Origin: Micromonospora sp. 15K316
GTDB lineage: Bacteria > Actinomycetota > Actinomycetes > Mycobacteriales > Micromonosporaceae
Assembly (NCBI RefSeq): GCF_004348525.1
Contig: NZ_SMKG01000009.1
Coordinates: 1 to 64,000 of the forward strand
Reading direction: 5' to 3'
DNA length: 64,000 nucleotides
Below are positions 1 to 8,799 of this stretch, piece after piece (the first letter of the stretch is position 1; each line of letters begins with the position of its first letter). A model generated the notes under the pieces. That model ran no database searches and had not been told where the DNA came from. It saw only the letters and a list, made by a program, of their open reading frames with translations. The position numbers and the translations under genes were made by a program.

Positions 1-119
1 AGCCGCCGCTGGGCCGGATGGGCATGCCCGAGGACGTCGCGCCCATCGTGGCGTTCCTCGCCGGCCCGGGCCGCTGGATCAACGGCCAGGTGGTGTACGC
101 CAACGGCGGCGCCATCTGA
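1..119 (+). CDS. SDR family oxidoreductase, C-terminal fragment (5' end outside window)
   Basis: The first 117 bases read in frame from position 3 as the last 38 residues of a classical short-chain dehydrogenase/reductase: a G-R-M-G-M-P-E-D-V block, a W-I-N-G-Q segment and a terminal Y-A-N-G-G-A-I before TGA at 117-119. This is the usual SDR end that closes the substrate pocket. The Rossmann fold and the catalytic Tyr/Lys lie to the left of the window, so the substrate cannot be guessed. It is co-directional with the SDR starting 65 bases downstream and may share its transcript. Confidence 0.8.
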   Translation, partial: PPLGRMGMPEDVAPIVAFLAGPGRWINGQVVYANGGAI

Positions 120-183
120 CCGCCGGCCGATCCGGTCCCGCCCTCTCCCGAACACACTCCCCCAGCAGATCCGAGGTGTCGAC

Positions 184-1080
184 ATGAGCAAGATCATCCT
201 CATCAGCGGCGCGTCCAGCGGGTTCGGCGCGCTCGCCGCCCGGGCCCTGGCCCGCGCCGGCCACACCGTCTACGCCGGCCTGCGTGACCAGGCCGGGAAG
301 AACGCCCCGGCGGTCGTCGCCGCCGCGGAGTACGCCGCCGAGCACGGCGTCGACCTGCGCACGGTGGAGCTCGACGTGTCGAACCAGCCCTCGGTGGACG
401 GCGCGGTCGCCACCGTCCTGGCCGAGCAGGGCCGGCTGGACGTCCTGATCCACAACGCCGGCCACATGGTCACCGGTCCGGCCGAGGCCTTCACCCCCGA
501 GCAGATGGCCGCGGTCTACGACACGAACGTGCTCGGCACCCAGCGGCTCAACCGGGCCGCCCTCCCCCACCTGCGGGCCCGGCGCAGCGGCCTCGTGGTC
601 TGGGTCGGCAGCTCCAGCACCCGCGGCGGCACCCCGCCCTACCTGGCGCCGTACTTCGCCGCCAAGGCCGGCATGGACGCGCTCGCGGTCAGCTACGCCG
701 CCGAGCTCGCCCGGTTCGGCATCGAGACCTCGATCATCGTCCCCGGGGCCTTCACCAAGGGCACCAACCACTTCGTCAACAGCGGTCACCCGGCCGACCG
801 GGCCGTCGTCGCCGCCTACGACGAGCTGTACCCCGCGCTGACGGAGCAGGTCGGCCAGCGGCTGGCCGAGCTCGAACCGCCGGACGCGGACGTCTCGCAG
901 GTCGCCGAGGCCATCCGTACGGTGGTGGACACGCCGGCCGGCAAGCGTCCGTTCCGCGTCCACGTCGACCCGTCGGACGACGGGGCCGAGGTCGTCAACG
1001 GGGTGGCCGACCGGGTACGCGCCGAGCTGCTCACCCGGATCGGGCTGGCCGACCTGCTCCGGCCCCGCCTTGCCCACTGA
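184..1080 (+). CDS. SDR family NAD(P)-dependent oxidoreductase
   Basis: 298 residues, a slightly long classical SDR. Visible motifs: cofactor loop G-A-S-S-G-F-G at residues 9-15, N-A-G-H at 91-94, a Ser cluster at 143-145 and the catalytic Tyr157-x-x-x-Lys161. It should reduce or oxidise a carbonyl/alcohol in the cytoplasm with NAD(P)H. The ATG at 184 follows a GAGGTG ribosome site. The closest relative in the window is the SDR at 2116-3033 on the other strand, alike along the whole length, including a long tail after the catalytic domain that ends in an L-T-R-I-G-L-A-D-L-L type helix. Its last 11 bases overlap the LysR gene, suggesting co-expression with that regulator. Substrate unknown. 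Confidence 0.93.
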   Translation: MSKIILISGASSGFGALAARALARAGHTVYAGLRDQAGKNAPAVVAAAEYAAEHGVDLRTVELDVSNQPSVDGAVATVLAEQGRLDVLIHNAGHMVTGPAEAFTPEQMAAVYDTNVLGTQRLNRAALPHLRARRSGLVVWVGSSSTRGGTPPYLAPYFAAKAGMDALAVSYAAELARFGIETSIIVPGAFTKGTNHFVNSGHPADRAVVAAYDELYPALTEQVGQRLAELEPPDADVSQVAEAIRTVVDTPAGKRPFRVHVDPSDDGAEVVNGVADRVRAELLTRIGLADLLRPRLAH

Positions 1081-2080
1081 GTTCGGGCCGCCGGCGCCGA
1101 CCAGCGCCGCCGAGGCGTCGCGCCGCACCGGACGCGACGCCCGGCGGCGGCCGCGGGCGGCCCGCCCCGCGGAGCCCGGTGGCCTGCACCTGAGGCAGCT
1201 GGAGTACTTCCTCGCGGTCGCGGCCGAGCAGAGTTTCACCCGAGCCGCCGCGCGGCTGCACGTGGTCCAGTCGGCCGTGTCGGCCGCGATCGCCGGGCTG
1301 GAACGCGAACTGGGCGCGGTGCTCTTCGACCGCGACGCGCGGCGGGTGACGCTGACCGCCGCCGGGGAGGCGCTGCTCCCGAAGGCCCGGACGACGCTGG
1401 ACGCCGCCCGTGCGGCCCGGGACGCGGTCCGGCAGTTCGGCGCGGAGCTGGGCGGCACGATCGCGATCGGTTGCCTGAGCGGGGTCGGCGGGATCGATTT
1501 CGCGGGCCTGCTCGGCCGGTTCCACGCCCGGCATCCGCTGGTCCGGCTCCGGCTCCGCACGGCCGAGTCGGACGGCTCCGCCGGGCTGGCCAGGTCGCTG
1601 GCGCACGGCACGCTCGACGTGGCCTTCCTCGGCGTCGGCCCGCGCCCGTTCCCCGGGCTGCGTACCCGACGCCTGCTGCGCCTGCCCCAGGTGCTGGCCG
1701 TGCCCGCCGGTCACCCGCTGGCGAGTCGGCGCAGCATCGCCCTGGCCGACGTGGCGGGCGAAGCGTTCATCGACTACCCCGTCGGCTACGCCACCCGCAG
1801 CGCGACCGACCAGGCGTTCGCCGCGGCGCGGTTGGAGCGGACCATCGCGATGGAGGTCAGCGACGTGGCCGTGGCGGCGGACTTCGTCGGTCACGGCCTC
1901 GGGGTGGCCTTCCTGCCCTCCCGGATGGTGCCGACCGGTACCGGGATCACGGCCCTGCCGGTGACCGATCAGCCGCTGGAGTGGTCGCTGCACGTGGCGA
2001 CCGCCCAGGACCGGCGGACCAGCGCGGCCACCCGGGCGCTGCTGGAGATGGTCGACGAGCACCTGGAGCCGGGCGTCTGA
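1070..2080 (+). CDS. LysR family transcriptional regulator
   Basis: 336 residues with an N-terminal winged helix-turn-helix (L-R-Q-L-E-Y-F-L-A-V, then S-F-T-R-A-A-A-R-L-H and Q-S-A-V-S) at about residues 40-100 and a periplasmic-binding-like effector domain after about residue 125. This is the standard LysR layout. The only in-frame start candidate upstream of the HTH is TTG at 1070, inside the end of the preceding SDR gene. It gives an unusual basic 40-residue N-terminal extension, so the true start may be a rarer codon near 1183. LysR genes are usually divergent from their target. Here the gene runs with the SDR at 184 and toward the paralogous SDR at 2116, which makes both SDRs candidate targets. 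Confidence 0.9.
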   Translation: MPTEFGPPAPTSAAEASRRTGRDARRRPRAARPAEPGGLHLRQLEYFLAVAAEQSFTRAAARLHVVQSAVSAAIAGLERELGAVLFDRDARRVTLTAAGEALLPKARTTLDAARAARDAVRQFGAELGGTIAIGCLSGVGGIDFAGLLGRFHARHPLVRLRLRTAESDGSAGLARSLAHGTLDVAFLGVGPRPFPGLRTRRLLRLPQVLAVPAGHPLASRRSIALADVAGEAFIDYPVGYATRSATDQAFAAARLERTIAMEVSDVAVAADFVGHGLGVAFLPSRMVPTGTGITALPVTDQPLEWSLHVATAQDRRTSAATRALLEMVDEHLEPGV

Positions 2081-2115
2081 TGCTGCGCGTGACCAAGGTC
2101 GGCGGCGGGCAGGCA

Positions 2116-3033
2116 TCAGAGGTCCAGAGCCCGTTCGTCCTGGGGGGTTCTGACGTGCAGCAGTTCGCCGAGGCCCAAGCGGGTGATGAATTCCTCCTGC
2201 GCACGACGCAGCATCTCGTTGACCCGCTCGACCCCCGCGTCGGTGAAGTCGACGACGCTACGGAAGGGGCGGGTGCCGGCGGGCAGGGCAAGGATTCGGG
2301 TGATCTCCTCGGCCACCGCTCGCGGATGGGCGTCCACACCCGGGGTGAAGAGATTCGAAGTCGCCTGCTCGTAACCGGCCACCAGTGGGTCCAGCGCCGA
2401 GTAGGCCGGTTTGCGCTTCTCGTCCCCGGCGTGGCTGGCGTTGGGGAAATGGTCGGTGCCCTGGGTGAAGGGGCCGGGAACCACGATGGTGGTTTCGATG
2501 CCGAGGTGGTTCACCTCGTACGCGGTGACCTGGGCGAGAGCGTCTGCGGCGACCTTCGATGCGACGTAGGGCCCCATGAAAGGAGGCATCACCACGGAGG
2601 TGGTGCTGCCGACGTAGAGCAGCGTCCCGGAGCGGCGACTCCGCATGTGCGGAAGCACGGCGCGATTGACACGCTGGATGCCGAGGACGTTTATGTCGAA
2701 CAGTCGCTGAACGTCTCCGGGAGTGAATGCCTCGACGTAGCCGATGTACAGATGCCCCGCGTTGTGCACGACGGTGTCGAGCCGGCCCGTTTCGTCGAGG
2801 ATGGCCGCGACGGCGGCTTCGGCGGACGACTCGGACTGCACGTCGAGTTCGACCACACGCAGATCGAGGCCGGCACGAAGACTGAGTTCGAGCAGGTCCT
2901 TCACGCGAGCGGAGTTGCGTCCCTCTATGTCGCGCAGGCTGGCGTAAACCGTGTGTCCGGCGGTGGCGAGGGCGCGAGCGGTCAGGTTTCCGATGCCGGT
3001 CGCGGCGCCGGTGATCAGAACAGTAGAGGACAT
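2116..3033 (-). CDS. SDR family oxidoreductase, paralogue of the gene at 184
   Basis: 305 residues. Cofactor loop G-A-A-T-G-I-G at residues 9-15, N-A-G-H at 91-94, catalytic Tyr156-x-x-x-Lys160, and a long C-terminal extension shared with the SDR at 184-1080, including the T-R-P-F-R-S-V-V-D block matching R-P-F-R-V-H-V-D there. The ATG at 3033 follows an AAGAGGGA ribosome site. Its 5' side faces the aldo/keto reductase at 3307 across a 270-bp gap, so the two may share a control region. Predicted cytosolic NAD(P)-dependent alcohol/carbonyl enzyme of unknown substrate. The two SDRs look like an old duplication around the LysR gene rather than a recent copy, since they differ at most variable positions. 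Confidence 0.93.
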   Translation of the reverse strand: MSSTVLITGAATGIGNLTARALATAGHTVYASLRDIEGRNSARVKDLLELSLRAGLDLRVVELDVQSESSAEAAVAAILDETGRLDTVVHNAGHLYIGYVEAFTPGDVQRLFDINVLGIQRVNRAVLPHMRSRRSGTLLYVGSTTSVVMPPFMGPYVASKVAADALAQVTAYEVNHLGIETTIVVPGPFTQGTDHFPNASHAGDEKRKPAYSALDPLVAGYEQATSNLFTPGVDAHPRAVAEEITRILALPAGTRPFRSVVDFTDAGVERVNEMLRRAQEEFITRLGLGELLHVRTPQDERALDL

Positions 3034-3306
3034 CGGGGGTCCCTCTTCTCAATGCATTGATGGCCCGGTGGAATGAAAAACCGCCGGGAAATTTCGAGCA
3101 GACGACCGGCCCTGGTCATGGGTTGGACGTAGCCTTCGGCCAAGCACTAGGGACGCTACCCGGATTCCGGGCACGCTTCGTGGTCCTGCCAGGGCGAGGA
3201 TAGGTGGGACGACGGTAGTAACGGCGACGTGTTGCACGCTGTCCTGTGGCAGCCGAATCCGGTACTGCGACACCACAATTCGAGAACAGAAAGACAGGAA
3301 ATCGCA

Positions 3307-4308
3307 ATGACTGTTCGGAAACACGTGATCGGCAGTCGCGGCCTGACCGCTTCCGTCGAAGGACTCGGCACCATGGGCATGACCGCGATGTACGGCACGC
3401 CCGACGACGCGGAGTCGGTGGCCACGGTGCACCGTGCCCTCGAACTCGGCGTGACGTTGTTCGACACCGCCGACCTTTACGGTCCCTTCACCGGCGAGGA
3501 ACTGCTCGGTCGGGCCCTGCGGGACCGCCGGGACCAGGCGATCATCGCCACCAAGTTCGGCGGCATGACGATCGACGACGACGGCAAGATCGTCGGAGGC
3601 CCGAACGGGCGTCCGGACTACGTACGCAGGTCGCTCGAAGGGTCGCTGCGCCGGCTCGGCACCGACCACATCGACCTGTACTACCAGCACCGGGTCGACC
3701 CGAACGTGCCGATCGAGGAGACCTTCGGCGTCCTCGGCCAACTCGTCGCCGAGGGCAAGGTGCGCTACCTGGGCATCAGCGAGGCCTCGCCGGAGACCAT
3801 CCGCGCCGCGCACGCCACCGCCCCGCTGTCCGCCGTGCAGACCGAGTACTCGCTGTTCACCCGCAACGTCGAGACCAACGGCGTACTCGACACGGCACGT
3901 GAGCTGGGTATCGGGTTCGTGGCCTATGCACCGCTGGGTCGGGGCTTCCTCACCGGCAGTGTCCGCACCCTCGACGACCTGCCGAAGAACGACTGGCGTC
4001 AGACCTGGCCGCGCTTCGCCGGGGAGAACCTGCAGCAGAACCTGCGCCTGGTGGACCGCATCAGCGCCATCGCCGAGCAGCGGGGTGTCACGGCCGGGCA
4101 GCTCGCGCTCGCCTGGGTCCTCAAGCAGGGTGACCACATCACGGCGCTCCCGGGCACCAAGCGCCGGGCCTACCTTGAACAGAACGTCGCCGCCGCTCAG
4201 ATCGAGCTGAGCGACGACGTGGCCGAAGAGCTCAGCGCCGCCGCCCCCGTCGGCGCCGCGGTCGGGGAACGGTACATCCCCGCAACGATGGCCACGATCG
4301 AGCAGTAG
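3307..4308 (+). CDS. Aldo/keto reductase
   Basis: 333 residues, the normal size of an AKR TIM barrel. The catalytic tetrad is visible: Asp53 and Tyr58 in F-D-T-A-D-L-Y, Lys83 in A-T-K-F-G-G and His128 in Y-Y-Q-H-R-V. The C-terminal cofactor segment L-P-G-T-K-R-R-A-Y-L-E-Q-N predicts NADPH use. The frame is open further upstream, but the ATG at 3307 with an AGGAAA ribosome site gives the family-typical N-terminus. It should reduce an aldehyde or ketone. Neighbours are a divergent SDR and a downstream XRE/MmyB-type regulator on the same strand, a common actinobacterial arrangement in which the regulator controls the dehydrogenase genes. Substrate unknown. Confidence 0.94.
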   Translation: MTVRKHVIGSRGLTASVEGLGTMGMTAMYGTPDDAESVATVHRALELGVTLFDTADLYGPFTGEELLGRALRDRRDQAIIATKFGGMTIDDDGKIVGGPNGRPDYVRRSLEGSLRRLGTDHIDLYYQHRVDPNVPIEETFGVLGQLVAEGKVRYLGISEASPETIRAAHATAPLSAVQTEYSLFTRNVETNGVLDTARELGIGFVAYAPLGRGFLTGSVRTLDDLPKNDWRQTWPRFAGENLQQNLRLVDRISAIAEQRGVTAGQLALAWVLKQGDHITALPGTKRRAYLEQNVAAAQIELSDDVAEELSAAAPVGAAVGERYIPATMATIEQ

Positions 4309-4368
4309 CGACAACATCAGCAGGACGTCGCGGCGCCGCCGGCAGCACCTGGGCGGCTGGTGGCGGCG

Positions 4369-4410
4369 CCACGAGCCACGAGCCACGAGCCACGAGCCAC
4401 GAGCCACGAA
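4369..4410 (+). repeat. Six tandem copies of the heptamer CCACGAG
   Basis: Positions 4369-4410 hold six head-to-tail copies of CCACGAG, the last one ending in A instead of G. The array sits in the 110-bp gap after the aldo/keto reductase and stops directly at the AAAGGA ribosome site of the regulator starting at 4420. A 7-bp unit is prone to slippage, and gain or loss of a copy would alter the leader or promoter spacing by 7 bp without touching the coding frame. Confidence 0.95.
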
Positions 4411-4419
4411 AGGAATCAT

Positions 4420-5277
4420 GTGTCAGGGTCCGAACTCGGCGACTTCCTGCGAACCCGCCGGCTGGCGTTGCGGCCGGCCGACGTCGGATTCCCCGCCGGC
4501 AGCCGCCGGCGCACCCCGGGACTACGCCGAGTGGAAGTCGCGCTTCTCGCCAACATGTCCGTGGACTACTACTCACGGCTCGAACAATCCCGTCGCGCCA
4601 ACCCCTCAGAGGCTCTTCTCGCGAACCTCGCCCGCGCGCTACGGCTCTCCGTCGACGAACGCGACTACCTGTACCGTCTCGCCGGATTCCAGCCGCCGGC
4701 GAGCAACGGGATCAGCGGCTACGTCGAACCGTCGATGATGTTCCTGCTCGATTCCCTGACCACCGTGCCTGCGCACGTCATGGACGACCTCACCACCGTC
4801 CTCGCCCAGAACACGCTCAGTCGTGCGCTCGTGGGCTCGTGGGCCGGTGGTGACGGACGAAGTGCGAACGTGGCCTGGCGCTGGTTCACCGACGACGGGT
4901 CGCGGGCGCTGAACGTGCCGGAAGAACACGAAGAGATCGGCCGCGGATACGTGGCCGATCTGCGTGCCGCCGCTGCCCGGCGTGGCCGGGACCGAACCGT
5001 CGGACAGCTGATCGCCGACCTCAGTGCCGCCAGCGGGGAGTTCGCCAGTTACTGGGACGAGATGCGGGTCGCCCCTCTTCAGAGCACCCGCAAGATCCTC
5101 AATCACTCTCACGCCGGACGTCTCGACGTGCAGTGCGACTTCGTACTGAGCAGCACCAGCGGTCAACGCCTGGTGATCTTCCGACCTCAGCCGGGCTCCG
5201 GCACCGCGGACAGCTTCGACTTCCTTCAGGTCCTCGGTCAGCAGTCCTTCGACCCTCAGGAGCCTGGTGCCCAGTGA
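4420..5277 (+). CDS. XRE family regulator with MmyB-like ligand-binding domain
   Basis: 285 residues from a GTG at 4420, preceded by AAAGGA; the frame is open upstream only through the heptamer array, so GTG is preferred. Residues 1-75 form the XRE helix-turn-helix typical of MmyB-type regulators (L-G-D-F-L-R-T-R-R, R-R-T-P-G-L-R-R-x-E-V-A, S-V-D-Y-Y-S-R-L-E-Q). Residues about 105-275 form the PAS-like MmyB ligand-binding domain (W-R-W-F-T-D, W-D-E-M-R-V). Family members bind fatty-acid-like ligands and repress neighbouring dehydrogenase genes; the aldo/keto reductase and SDR immediately upstream are the obvious targets. The ligand here is inferred from the family, not shown. Confidence 0.92.
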   Translation: MSGSELGDFLRTRRLALRPADVGFPAGSRRRTPGLRRVEVALLANMSVDYYSRLEQSRRANPSEALLANLARALRLSVDERDYLYRLAGFQPPASNGISGYVEPSMMFLLDSLTTVPAHVMDDLTTVLAQNTLSRALVGSWAGGDGRSANVAWRWFTDDGSRALNVPEEHEEIGRGYVADLRAAAARRGRDRTVGQLIADLSAASGEFASYWDEMRVAPLQSTRKILNHSHAGRLDVQCDFVLSSTSGQRLVIFRPQPGSGTADSFDFLQVLGQQSFDPQEPGAQ

Positions 5278-5359
5278 CGCGGCGGCCGACCATGCGGCTC
5301 AGCGCGCTCCGGCGGTTCGTGGCCGGCTGGCGGTCGCGGATCAGGTTCGCGCGACGTGA

Positions 5360-5818
5360 TCAGGACTCGGCGGACGCGGGGGCGAGCAGCTTCTCCATCT
5401 CTGGGCGGACCAGGTCGGTCCACGGCGTCGGCCGCAGGGTCGCCGGGTCGAGGCGGACGACGACCCGCCGGCCCTCGGCGTTCACTGTCGCGCCGTCCGG
5501 GGAGAGGATCCGGAAGCCGTACTCGGCGCTGGTGCGGCCGACGCTGTCGAACCAGAAGTGCACCAGCCGGGAGCCGCTGCCCGTGATCGGCTGGTGGTAG
5601 GTGACGAGCAGCTCCCGAACGACGTGGAACGAGTCCGGGAACCGCTCGTACGAGTTCAGGTCGAACCCTCGCCCCGTCCAGTACGCGGAGAGCGCCCGCT
5701 CCAGCAACGTGGCGTACCGGCTGTGGTGCAGCATGCCGAAGGCGTCCAGTTCATCCCAGTTGACAAGGCTCGGCTCGACATGGCCGTACGCGACCTGGAT
5801 GGGGGCGGTGGATGACAT
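5360..5818 (-). CDS. Acyl-CoA thioesterase-like hotdog protein
   Basis: 152 residues, the size of a single hotdog-fold thioesterase. The segment V-N-W-D-E-L-D-A-F-G-M-L-H-H-S-R-Y is the family signature of 4-hydroxybenzoyl-CoA thioesterase/YbgC-like proteins, with Asp in the D-x-F-G-x-L-H-H motif as the expected catalytic residue. It would hydrolyse a short or aromatic acyl-CoA in the cytoplasm. ATG at 5818 is chosen because a GGAGAGAA ribosome site precedes it; upstream codons in the same frame are Pro/Arg rich and look non-coding. It lies 160 bp downstream of the TetR gene on the same strand. Substrate not predictable. Confidence 0.82.
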   Translation of the reverse strand: MSSTAPIQVAYGHVEPSLVNWDELDAFGMLHHSRYATLLERALSAYWTGRGFDLNSYERFPDSFHVVRELLVTYHQPITGSGSRLVHFWFDSVGRTSAEYGFRILSPDGATVNAEGRRVVVRLDPATLRPTPWTDLVRPEMEKLLAPASAES

Positions 5819-5980
5819 GGCTTCTCTCCGGCGAGGGTCTGGTCCCGGGCGCGCCGGCACCGGGGGTACGGCGCGAACGCTACCGGGCTGACCTGCCCGG
5901 ACACCCGACTCGATCGAGGGTCGGATCTTTGTCACACGGGCAGACCCCGTCGTACGCGCAGGTCGGGCGCCGGCGGGCCG

Positions 5981-6562
5981 TCAGCTCGCCGTGGTCGCGG
6001 CGAGCGCGGAGTCGACGAGCGTCGCGGCCGCGGCGCGGGCGTGCACCGCGGCGTCGCTCGTACCGGCGATCGCCGCCGTGGTCTGCGCTCCCTCGGCGAG
6101 GATCGCGAGTTGGGAGGCGAGCGACGCGGGGCCGCCGGCCTCGGCGACGAGCTCGCCGAGGCGGGCCTGGAACTGGGCCTTGTGCTCGCGGACGAGGTCG
6201 GCGAGCTGCGGGGCGACGGCACCGAGCTCGCCGAAGGTGTTGATGAAGACGCAGCCGCGGAAGTCCTCCTCGTCGAACCAGCGGGCGAGCATGTCGTAGA
6301 CGGCGAGCAGCCGGGCGCGCGGCGTCGGGCCGGTCGCCACGGCCGTCTCGACGAGCCCGTTCCAGAGCCGGCGACGACGCTGCAGGACCTCCTCGACGAG
6401 GCTCTCCTTCGAGGGGAAGAGCTGGTAGAGGCGCTTGAGGGAGATGCCCGCCTCGGCCCGGAGCGCGTCCATCCCCACCGACTGGACGCCCCGGCTGTAG
6501 TAGAGCCGGTCGGCGACGTCCAGCACCCGCTCCCGGATCTCCTCATCAACCTGTACCGGCAT
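5981..6562 (-). CDS. TetR/AcrR family transcriptional repressor
   Basis: 193 residues. The N-terminal HTH is clear (V-L-D-V-A-D-R-L-Y-Y-S-R-G-V, then A-E-A-G-I-S-L-K-R-L-Y-Q-L-F-P-S-K-E-S-L-V), followed by an all-helical ligand domain with a W-F-D-E-E-D-F-R-G-C-V-F-I-N segment of the TetR_C type. ATG at 6562 follows a GGGAGGG ribosome site. It is divergent from the alpha/beta hydrolase at 6706, and the 143-bp gap holds two near-identical palindromes placed to repress both promoters. The likely job is induction of the hydrolase, and perhaps the thioesterase downstream, by an unknown small molecule. Confidence 0.94.
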   Translation of the reverse strand: MPVQVDEEIRERVLDVADRLYYSRGVQSVGMDALRAEAGISLKRLYQLFPSKESLVEEVLQRRRRLWNGLVETAVATGPTPRARLLAVYDMLARWFDEEDFRGCVFINTFGELGAVAPQLADLVREHKAQFQARLGELVAEAGGPASLASQLAILAEGAQTTAAIAGTSDAAVHARAAAATLVDSALAATTAS

Positions 6563-6591
6563 ATTCCCTCCCGCTTCGCGGATCTCGGTGA

Positions 6592-7539
<948 letters not shown>

Positions 7540-7544
7540 TCCGA

Positions 7545-7593
7545 CCGGCCGAGGGGCGGGTCGCCGTACGGAGCGACCCCACCCCTCGGCCGG
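7545..7593 (+). terminator. Strong GC hairpin after the alpha/beta hydrolase
   Basis: A near-perfect stem of about 20 bp pairs 7545-7564 (CCGGCCGAGGGGCGGGTCGC) with 7573-7593 around an 8-nt loop, with one bulge. A second, shorter hairpin pairs 7599-7606 with 7621-7628. There is no T tract, as is usual for actinobacterial terminators. Confidence 0.75.
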
Positions 7594-7682
7594 ACGTCGG
7601 CCCGGAGCGGGGTGGCCCGTTCCGGGCCGGAGCCGTAGCATGAGCCGGCGAGCATAGATGCATAACGATCTTCGGGGGACTC

Positions 7683-8750
7683 GTGGCCGACCAGCAGCTC
7701 CAGCGCGTGTTCGTACCGCCGTCCGACGGGTCCGGCTCGGACGCCCCGAGCGGCGCGGACCCGGCGCCGCCGCTGAGCCCCGCGCGGATCACCGGCGTGG
7801 CGGCCGGTTTCATGACCGCCAAGGCACTCTTCGTCGCCGCCGAGGTCGGCCTCTTCGCCGCCATCCCCGCCGAGGGCGCGACCGCGCCGGCCATCGCCGA
7901 ACGCTGTCGGATCCCGGTGCGCAGCGCCCGCGCGCTCGCCGACCTGCTGGTCCCCACCGGTCTGCTCGAACACGACGGTGAGCGTTACCGCAACGCCGCC
8001 GACACCGAGGCGTTCCTCGCCGAACGCGGTCCGCTCGACATGCGTCCCATGCTGACCTACTGGGACCTGGTCAGCTACTCGGCCTGGACCCAGGCGTCCA
8101 CCGCGTTCCGCACCCGGCAGGGCGTCCGGCCCGACCTCGACGAGGCACAGACCCGGGCGTACGAGGCCTCGGTGGCCCTGGTGACCGCGGAGACGGCCGC
8201 CGACCTCGCCAAGGCGTACGACTTCGGCCCGCACCGGCGGGTGCTCGACGTCGGCGGCGGCATCGGCACCTTCGTCAAACCCATCCTGAGCGCGCATCCC
8301 CAGCTCACGGCGACCCTGCTCGACCTGCCCGACGTGGTGGAGGTCGCCCGCGCGACGGTCGCCAGTGACGCCTTCGCCGACCGGCTCGACCTGGTCGGTG
8401 CGGACGTGTTCGTCGACCCGCTGCCGGGCGGGCACGACGCGATCATCGTGGCCAACTTCCTGCACCTGTTCTCGCCGGAGCGCAACACCGAACTGCTCAC
8501 CCGCCTGCGCGACGCGGTGGCGCCGGACGGCCGGCTGCTGCTTGTCGACTGGTGGCGCGACGCCTCGGCGCCGCACCCGGCGACCCGCCTCGGCGGGGGT
8601 GAGTTCCTCATGATCAGCGGTGGCGACACCTACGAGGCCGACGAGGCGGCACAGTGGCTCGACGCGACCGGGTGGCGGCTCGTCGCGCACGTGCCGCTGG
8701 CCGCGCCGGCCGGGTTGATCGTCGCCGAGCCGGTCGAGGCACACCCGTAG
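7683..8750 (+). CDS. SAM-dependent O-methyltransferase (acetylserotonin-type)
   Basis: 355 residues with the two-part layout of small-molecule O-methyltransferases: a winged-helix dimerisation domain (residues about 35-110) and a Rossmann methyltransferase domain. The SAM motif is V-L-D-V-G-G-G-I-G-T-F, followed by the acidic T-L-L-D-L-P and by F-L-H-L-F-S-P-E-R in place of the plant-type catalytic H-D-W segment. GTG at 7683 has a GGGGGA ribosome site; ATG codons upstream are out of frame. The N-terminal 30 residues are disordered and Pro/Ser/Gly rich. Family members methylate hydroxyl groups of aromatic or polyketide metabolites. No biosynthetic core gene is nearby, so the substrate is open. 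Confidence 0.88.
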   Translation: MADQQLQRVFVPPSDGSGSDAPSGADPAPPLSPARITGVAAGFMTAKALFVAAEVGLFAAIPAEGATAPAIAERCRIPVRSARALADLLVPTGLLEHDGERYRNAADTEAFLAERGPLDMRPMLTYWDLVSYSAWTQASTAFRTRQGVRPDLDEAQTRAYEASVALVTAETAADLAKAYDFGPHRRVLDVGGGIGTFVKPILSAHPQLTATLLDLPDVVEVARATVASDAFADRLDLVGADVFVDPLPGGHDAIIVANFLHLFSPERNTELLTRLRDAVAPDGRLLLVDWWRDASAPHPATRLGGGEFLMISGGDTYEADEAAQWLDATGWRLVAHVPLAAPAGLIVAEPVEAHP

Positions 8751-8799
8751 CCCCGATTTCCCGACCGGACACCGATGCCGACGGCCCTAGGGTGGACGC

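Noticed and set aside
4369-4410. Possible CRISPR array
   Set aside because: The 7-bp unit has no spacers and no cas genes are present.
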